A stretch of DNA of 64,000 nt, taken from assembly GCF_902506295.1 (NCBI RefSeq), contig NZ_LR733312.1:2644541-2708540 (forward strand), read 5' to 3'. The position numbers and the translations under genes were made by a program. Below the pieces are notes generated by a model. It saw nothing but the letters and a program-made list of their open reading frames with translations. It did not search any database and was not told the DNA's origin. This DNA comes from Luteimonas sp. 9C. Lineage in GTDB: Bacteria; Pseudomonadota; Gammaproteobacteria; Xanthomonadales; Xanthomonadaceae. Shown in pieces: positions 59,677-64,000 of this stretch (the first letter of the stretch is position 1; each line of letters opens with the position of its first letter).

Positions 59677-60879
59677 ATGGCCGAAGAGAACGAGGGCGCC
59701 GACAAAACCGAAAAACCGACCAGCAAGAAGCTCAAGGACGCGCGCAAGGACGCCAATGTCGCCAAGAGCCGCGAGCTGACCAGCACCGTGCTCATCATGG
59801 GCTGGCTGGCCGGTGGCTGGATGCTGATGGGGTACATGTTCCGGCGGATCAGCGGCCTGTTCGACCAGAGCCTGCACGTCATGAATCAGCCGTTCGACAT
59901 CGCGCTGCGCACGATCGGTCCGCTGGCGGCGCAGACGCTGCTGGCGGTCACGCTGCCGTTGCTGCTGCTCGCCGTGCTGCTCGCCCTGATCGTGGAGTTC
60001 CTGCAGGTCGGGCCGGTCCTGTCGATGAAGAAGGTCACGCCCGACCTGTCGAAGATGAACCCGGTCAGCGGCGTCAAGAAGATGTTTTCGATGGACAACC
60101 TCGTCGAACTCATCAAGAGCGTTCTCAAGAGCGTGGCGCTGCTGACCATCGGCGGTTTCGTGCTGTGGGGCATGCTGCCCAACCTGCTGCAGCTGCCGTT
60201 CGCCCAGCCTGCCGCCATGGGCAGCGCGATCTGGCATGCGCTCAAGTGGATCGGCATCTGGACGATCTTCGTCTTCTTCTTCGTGTCCGCGGTCGATGCC
60301 GCGTACCAGAAATACTCCTACATGAAGAAGCTGCGCATGAGCCGCCGCGACATCAAGCAGGAGGTCAAGGAGAACGAAGGCGACCCCTACGTCAAGCAGC
60401 GTCGCAAGCAGTTGCACCAGGAGTGGTCGCAACAGAACATGCTCAACGCCGTACGAGGATCGAACGTCATCGTGACCAATCCCACGCACATCGCCGTCGC
60501 CCTGCAGTACGAACAGGGCGACGATCTGCCACTCGTCGTCGCGAAGGGCGAAGGCCACGTCGCCGAAGAGATCAAGCGCGTCGCCGAAGAGGCCGGCGTG
60601 CCGATCCTCGAGAACGTCCCGCTGGCGCGCGGCCTCAATGCGCGCGTCGAGATCGACGACTACATCAGCGACGAGTTCTTCGAGGCCGTCGCACAGGTGC
60701 TCTACTGGGCCGAGGGCGTGCGCATGGGCGAACACCGCCCCGAGCCGCCCGAGTTCGACCCGCCGCCGGACATGCGCGAGGAGATCGGACTGACCGATCC
60801 CGGGGCGTTGCCGCCGCCGCTCGCGGATGATCCGGCGGTGACGGTGCGGCTCGAGGATCCGCGGGATCCAATGCGATAG
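59677..60879 (+). CDS. sctU: Type III secretion export-gate switch protein SctU (FlhB homologue)
   Basis: 400 residues from ATG 59677 with CGGAG upstream. Four membrane helices (about 35-55, 85-115, 145-170, 190-210) follow the EKPTSKKLKDARKDANVAKSREL opening. The cytoplasmic domain has the self-cleavage site N268-P-T-H (VIVTNPTHIAVALQYEQ), then VAEEIKRVAEEAGVPILENVPLARGLNARVEIDDYISDEFF, which fits injectisome SctU better than flagellar FlhB. SctU autocleavage sets substrate switching. It faces sctT instead of following it. Confidence 0.92.
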   Translation: MAEENEGADKTEKPTSKKLKDARKDANVAKSRELTSTVLIMGWLAGGWMLMGYMFRRISGLFDQSLHVMNQPFDIALRTIGPLAAQTLLAVTLPLLLLAVLLALIVEFLQVGPVLSMKKVTPDLSKMNPVSGVKKMFSMDNLVELIKSVLKSVALLTIGGFVLWGMLPNLLQLPFAQPAAMGSAIWHALKWIGIWTIFVFFFVSAVDAAYQKYSYMKKLRMSRRDIKQEVKENEGDPYVKQRRKQLHQEWSQQNMLNAVRGSNVIVTNPTHIAVALQYEQGDDLPLVVAKGEGHVAEEIKRVAEEAGVPILENVPLARGLNARVEIDDYISDEFFEAVAQVLYWAEGVRMGEHRPEPPEFDPPPDMREEIGLTDPGALPPPLADDPAVTVRLEDPRDPMR

Positions 60880-60888
60880 GGATACGTG

Positions 60889-60920
60889 GCGGCGCTGAGG
60901 CGCCGCTTTCTTTTTCTTTT
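60889..60920 (+). terminator. Rho-independent terminator of sctU
   Basis: GCGGCGC-TGAG-GCGCCGC stem followed by TTTCTTTTTCTTTT, ten bases after the sctU stop. Confidence 0.9.
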
Positions 60921-61645
60921 CAGTGTTTTCTTCGCACGTCCGCTGCGCGCTGCTGCGGGATTTCCACCTTCGCGTTTCTAGCTTGCTTCGGCTTTTGCTT
61001 TTGCCTTGGCCTTGGCTTTGGCTTTCAGCCTTTGACTTGAATCGAGCCGTAAAGCGAGCCGAGCATCGCAGGGCGGCGGGGTCGAAGAGCAGCCCATGTT
61101 TGAGCGTAGCGAGTTTGGGCTGCGTGCCCCGTCGTCCGAGAAGCGCAGGGGACCGCCGCGGCTGTATCGCGGCGGATCGCGTCCGGCGAAGACGGTTTTG
61201 CTCACTTTTGCCAAGACAAAAGTAAGCCGCGCGACAGCGCGGAAGCCCTGTCTTTGATCTTCGCTCCTGCGGTTGATCTTCTTTCCGGCAGAACGTCAAA
61301 GTCCCAAAGCGACAAGCGATGAGCTGCGAAGCTCAAGCAAGTGCAGTGCTTTCGCCCGCTGCGCGTGCGAGTCCCTTTTGGATGGACCCAAAAGGAACCA
61401 AAAGGTCCCTTCGCCGGACGCGATCCCGCCGGGCTTCGCCCGTCCGGTTCCCTCTGCGCCTCGCCTGACGCGGCACGCAGCCCAAACTCGCTGCGCTCAG
61501 ACATGGGCTGCTCTTCGGCCACGTCAGGCTCCGGTGCTCGGCTCGCTTTACGGCTCGATTCAAGTCAAAAGCCGAAGCCAAAGCCGAAGCGAAACGTCAG
61601 GGCCGAAGCTCGATACCGAAGCGCGCGCTGAAGCAACCAGCAGCA
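60921..61645. other. Repeat-filled gap between convergent sctU and sctT
   Basis: The sequence between the sctU terminator and the sctT stop carries no gene. Most of it is inverted-repeat element copy B (61043-61557); the flanks are GCTTTTGCTTTG/GCCGAAGCC-type short tandem-like tracts. Confidence 0.7.
61043..61557. repeat. Inverted-repeat element, copy B (core in orientation 2)
   Basis: Same arms as copy A in the same orientation (61043-61190 and 61410-61557), but the 219-bp core (61191-61409) is the reverse complement of copy A's: it begins GACGGTTTTGCTCACTTTTG and ends CCAAAAGGTCCC. Within the core the fragments AAGCCCTGTCTTTGATCTTCG and CCCGCTGCGCGTGCGAG match the inverted copy A almost exactly. 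U-rich hairpins (CTTTTG...CAAAAG; CCTTTTGG...CCAAAAGG) occupy both core ends. The left and right arms differ mainly in small variable hairpins. Confidence 0.88.
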
Positions 61646-62431
61646 CTACGTCGCACTGAACGCGTGCTTGAGCGCCTCGATCAGGCCGCTGTTGTCGACC
61701 AGTCGCGTCATCACGATCTCCACGAAGGTCCCGATCATCAGCAGGATGATCGCTGTCGCCAGCCACGCCTTGATCGGCATCGTCAGCGCGAATACGTTGA
61801 GCTGCGGGGCGTAGCGGTTGACCAGGCCGAACGACAGATCGATGACCAGCAGGATCACCATGGCAGGCGCGGCGATGAGCAGCATCGCGGTCATCAGATA
61901 GCCGAACTGCCCGACGAACAACGCCATTCCGCTCATGCGCAGGTCGGGGAAGAAACTCATGACGGGCCAGACCGTGTAACTCGTCATCAGCAGGTCGAGG
62001 AAGACGATGAACGCGCCACTGGCCATGAACAGCCAGGTCGCGAACTGCGACAGGAATTCGCCGTGCAACGAGGTCTGGTGGCCCTGGATCGGATCGAAGA
62101 TCTGCGCCATCGACATGCCGACCTGGGTGTCGATGATCACGCCGGCCGAGCTGATCGCCCAGAACACGATGCCGTAGCAGAACCCGATCGAGATGCCGAT
62201 GAAGGTTTCCTTGAGCACGATGGCCGACCAGTGCGCGGTGCCGGCCGCTTCCATCGGCGGCGCACCTGCGAGCGCGATCGGAATCGCGACGATCGCCAGG
62301 CTCACCATGAAACTGTTGCGCACCATCGCCGGCACGGTCTCGGTGGTCAGCAGCGGCAGCATCAGGAATGCGCCGGCGATACGCGGCAGCGTCAGCGCGA
62401 GCGCCAGCATCGGGTTCGTGCCGAAGTCCAT
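61646..62431 (-). CDS. sctT: Type III secretion export apparatus protein SctT (FliR-like)
   Basis: 261 residues. About six membrane helices (LALALTLPRIAGAFLMLPLL; NSFMVSLAIVAIPIALA; FIGISIGFCYGIVFWAIS; WLFMASGAFIVFLDLLMTSYTVWPV; YLMTAMLLIAAPAMVILLVIDL; ILLMIGTFVEIVM). The injectisome-type motif DTQVGMSMAQIFDPIQGHQTS lies after the third. Part of the conical SctRST export gate in the inner membrane. It starts one base inside the sctS stop. Confidence 0.93.
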   Translation of the reverse strand: MDFGTNPMLALALTLPRIAGAFLMLPLLTTETVPAMVRNSFMVSLAIVAIPIALAGAPPMEAAGTAHWSAIVLKETFIGISIGFCYGIVFWAISSAGVIIDTQVGMSMAQIFDPIQGHQTSLHGEFLSQFATWLFMASGAFIVFLDLLMTSYTVWPVMSFFPDLRMSGMALFVGQFGYLMTAMLLIAAPAMVILLVIDLSFGLVNRYAPQLNVFALTMPIKAWLATAIILLMIGTFVEIVMTRLVDNSGLIEALKHAFSAT

Positions 62432-62697
62432 CAGCGTCGGACGAGGCCGGGGAAATCGATGAAGATGCGGTCGGCGAACACGTACAGCGTGCCGCCCATC
62501 AGCGACGCGGTGACGAACAGCGTGATCACGACGGCCAGGAATTTCAGCGCGTAGGGAAACGTCTGCTCCTGCAGCTGGGTGGCCGCCTGCAGGAACGCGA
62601 CGATCAACCCGATCAGCGCGGCGGCCGCGACCGGAGGCCCTGACAGCAGCAGCACCAGCCACAGGGCCTCCTTGGTGAACTCCAGCACGTCGCTCAT
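62431..62697 (-). CDS. sctS: Type III secretion export apparatus protein SctS (FliQ-like)
   Basis: 88 residues, two helices (ALWLVLLLSGPPVAAAALIGLIVAFLQAATQLQEQTFPYALKFLAVVITLF compressed; PP and QLQEQT in the middle), normal length for the family. Subunit of the export gate with SctR and SctT. ATGA overlap with sctR. Confidence 0.93.
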   Translation of the reverse strand: MSDVLEFTKEALWLVLLLSGPPVAAAALIGLIVAFLQAATQLQEQTFPYALKFLAVVITLFVTASLMGGTLYVFADRIFIDFPGLVRR

Positions 62698-63695
62698 GTG
62701 GCGGTTCCATAGGTGAGCACAAGGCCGTGCACGAGCTTGGCCCAGCCGTCGATCAGCACGAACAGCAGCAGCTTGAACGGCAGCGAGACCGTCGTCGGCG
62801 ACAGCATCATCATGCCCAGCGCGAGCAGGATGTTGGCGACCACCAGATCGATGATCAGGAACGGCAGGAAGATCAGGAAGCCGATCTGGAACGCGGCCGT
62901 CAGCTCGCTCACGGTGAAGGCCGGCACGATGACGATGAAGTCGTCGGGCGTCATGCCACCGCGGCGCTCGGGCGGGAGCATGCGCTGCACGCTGCGCAGG
63001 AAGAACGCACGCTCGGAATCGCTGGAGTGCTGGATCAGGAACGTGCGCAGCGGTTCCTTGCCGGCATCGATCATCAGCAGCATGCGGTTGGTGTCGAAGT
63101 TGCCGCCCGCCGGTGCGGGCGCTGCGCCCGCGCTGCCGGTACCGCCGGTGATTTCTTCGGCGAGGCCGGGTGGCTGGGCAGCAGGGGTGTCCTCACGCGG
63201 GTCGTTGCTCGAACCGCCCTGCACCGCGGCGAACATGGGATCGACGCCCTCGGGGGCGCCCTGCGCCTGCGCTTCGGCCGCCAGCGCGTCGGCGGCGGCC
63301 GGGCTGGTCGGTGCAGGTGCATCGGCCTGCACCGGCGCGGGCGTCGATGCGGGACGCACGTCGATCGGGCGGCCTTCCCGGATCGCCTGCTGCTCGGCGC
63401 GGGCGTCGATCTGGCGCTGGACCGATGCCGGCGGCGGCCGGCCTTCCAGGCGCGCGTTGACCGCGTCCTGGACGTCGAGGATCACCGGATACATCACGTA
63501 GATCGACAGCACGATCGCCAGGCCGTTGATGACCACGTTCGGCGGCACCTGCTGCAGGCCCAGCGCGTTGCGCAACAGGCTCAGCACCACCACGATCTTG
63601 GTGAAGGACGTGACCATCACTGCCACGAAAGGGGCCAGCGCGAGGCTGACCACCGTCACCAGGACGAGGGCAGGCGAGAACGTGCTGAAATCCAT
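62694..63695 (-). CDS. sctR: Type III secretion export apparatus protein SctR with large insertion
   Basis: 333 residues, against about 215-220 usually. The N-terminal part carries MVTSFTKIVVVLSLLRNALGLQQVPPNVVINGLAIVLS, an injectisome-specific SctR pattern, and the C-terminal part PDDFIVIVPAFTVSELTAAFQIGFLIFLPFLIIDLVVANILLALGMM. Between them residues ~85-205 expand into a Pro/Ala/Gln-rich, uncharged-to-acidic stretch in the non-cytoplasmic loop. Five SctR form the gate ring. No frameshift is seen; the insert reads in frame. Confidence 0.92.
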   Translation of the reverse strand: MDFSTFSPALVLVTVVSLALAPFVAVMVTSFTKIVVVLSLLRNALGLQQVPPNVVINGLAIVLSIYVMYPVILDVQDAVNARLEGRPPPASVQRQIDARAEQQAIREGRPIDVRPASTPAPVQADAPAPTSPAAADALAAEAQAQGAPEGVDPMFAAVQGGSSNDPREDTPAAQPPGLAEEITGGTGSAGAAPAPAGGNFDTNRMLLMIDAGKEPLRTFLIQHSSDSERAFFLRSVQRMLPPERRGGMTPDDFIVIVPAFTVSELTAAFQIGFLIFLPFLIIDLVVANILLALGMMMLSPTTVSLPFKLLLFVLIDGWAKLVHGLVLTYGTAT

Positions 63696-63698
63696 GCC

Positions 63699-63977
63699 TC
63701 AGCTCCAGGACAGCAGGCGGACGCCCAGCGTGTCGCCCACGGCGACCAGCTCGCCCTGTCCGGCGACGCGGCCATTGGCGCGGATGGTGACGTTGGCGCC
63801 TTCGAGATGCACCGGCAGCGCGAACACGTAGCCCGGTTGCAGGCCGGCAATGTCCGCCAGGCGCAACTCGACCTTGCCGACCTCGAACTCCACCTCGACC
63901 GGCAGGCGGCCGGACGGGTCCTCGGCAGCGGGGGTGTCGTCGCTCGGCGGTGTTTCGGTGGCGTCGGTCTCGCTCAT
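63699..63977 (-). CDS. sctQ: SctQ C-terminal/HrcQb-like SpoA domain protein of the type III cytoplasmic ring
   Basis: 92 residues from ATG 63977 with AGGAG 12 bases upstream. The acidic leader (MSETDATETPPSDDTPAAEDPS) is followed by one SpoA (FliN/SctQ-C) domain: LPVEVEFEVGKVELRLADIAGLQPGYVFALPV, NVTIRANGRVAGQGELVAVGDTLGVRLLS. A short split SctQ/HrcQb-type protein fits the size; it forms the sorting-platform pods on the cytoplasmic side. Followed by sctR after 3 bp. Confidence 0.87.
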   Translation of the reverse strand: MSETDATETPPSDDTPAAEDPSGRLPVEVEFEVGKVELRLADIAGLQPGYVFALPVHLEGANVTIRANGRVAGQGELVAVGDTLGVRLLSWS

Positions 63978-64000
63978 GCGGGGCGTCTCCTGGTGGCGGG

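Noticed and set aside
61202..61581. Small ORFs in repeat copy B (e.g. the AKGPFGSFW-type peptide)
   Set aside because: They arise from the inverted repeat itself, in both orientations, with no ribosome site.
59677..63977. Flagellar identity (flhB, fliR, fliQ, fliP, fliN)
   Set aside because: Sequence motifs in SctR (GLQQVPPN), SctT (VGMSMAQIFDPIQG) and SctU (EEAGVPILENVPLARGLN) fit injectisome proteins better; no flagellar gene is beside them within the window.

Overview
The window is about 70% GC, densely packed, and reads as chromosome of a Lysobacter/Luteimonas-like member of the Xanthomonadaceae. The support is the gene set (TamAB, TatABC, glyQ/glyS, RdgC, TtcA, PlsB, large-subunit catalase, many lipoproteins, a TonB receptor), the GTG/TTG starts and ATGA/GTGA overlaps, and the Xanthomonadaceae-style intergenic inverted repeats. 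The genus is an inference. No rRNA, tRNA, insertion sequence or CRISPR array was found by reading.

Layout. 0-9 kb: end of an aromatic/kynurenine-type catabolic operon (2-oxo-3-hexenedioate decarboxylase, DcaP-like porin), a TonB receptor with a metal-regulator-like palindrome, a YitT transporter-like protein, a YdcF protein, a PLP dehydratase and a Gly/Pro/Arg-rich lipoprotein. 9-16.6 kb: mnmG, small membrane proteins, tex, a DUF2007 protein and a BNR-type lipoprotein. 16.8-20.1 kb: a tightly overlapped cassette of acyl-CoA-dehydrogenase-like protein, PIG-L deacetylase, NodS-like methyltransferase and GT2 glycosyltransferase, ending in a frameshifted SemiSWEET-like gene. 20.3-26.6 kb: katE divergent from a UvrA2 paralogue, then an isoaspartyl peptidase. 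26.9-36 kb: tamB-tamA and glyS-small membrane protein-glyQ. 36-44 kb: an orphan GspE/PilB ATPase, a glutamine amidotransferase, a repeat-rich gap, two membrane proteins, tatABC and a SYLF protein. 44-52 kb: hemH, hydrolases, rdgC, ttcA, an NAD(P)-binding protein and an ABC-F ATPase. 52-54.4 kb: small genes and a decayed patch with a VOC pseudogene. 54.5-59.4 kb: plsB and three unknown genes. 59.7-64 kb: the export-apparatus core of a non-flagellar type III secretion system (sctU facing sctQ-R-S-T).

The most unusual structural signal is a pair of ~515-bp inverted-repeat elements (39.0-39.5 kb and 61.0-61.6 kb). Their arms lie in the same orientation in the two copies, but their ~217-bp cores are reverse complements of each other, as if the core had flipped between its arms. 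One copy lies exactly between the convergent sctU and sctT genes, where sctU has been turned around from its usual co-directional place after sctT. Other points worth following are a ~110-residue low-complexity insertion in SctR, the 16.8-20.1 kb cassette as a pathway of unknown product, and a small membrane protein translationally overlapped between the two glycyl-tRNA synthetase subunits.
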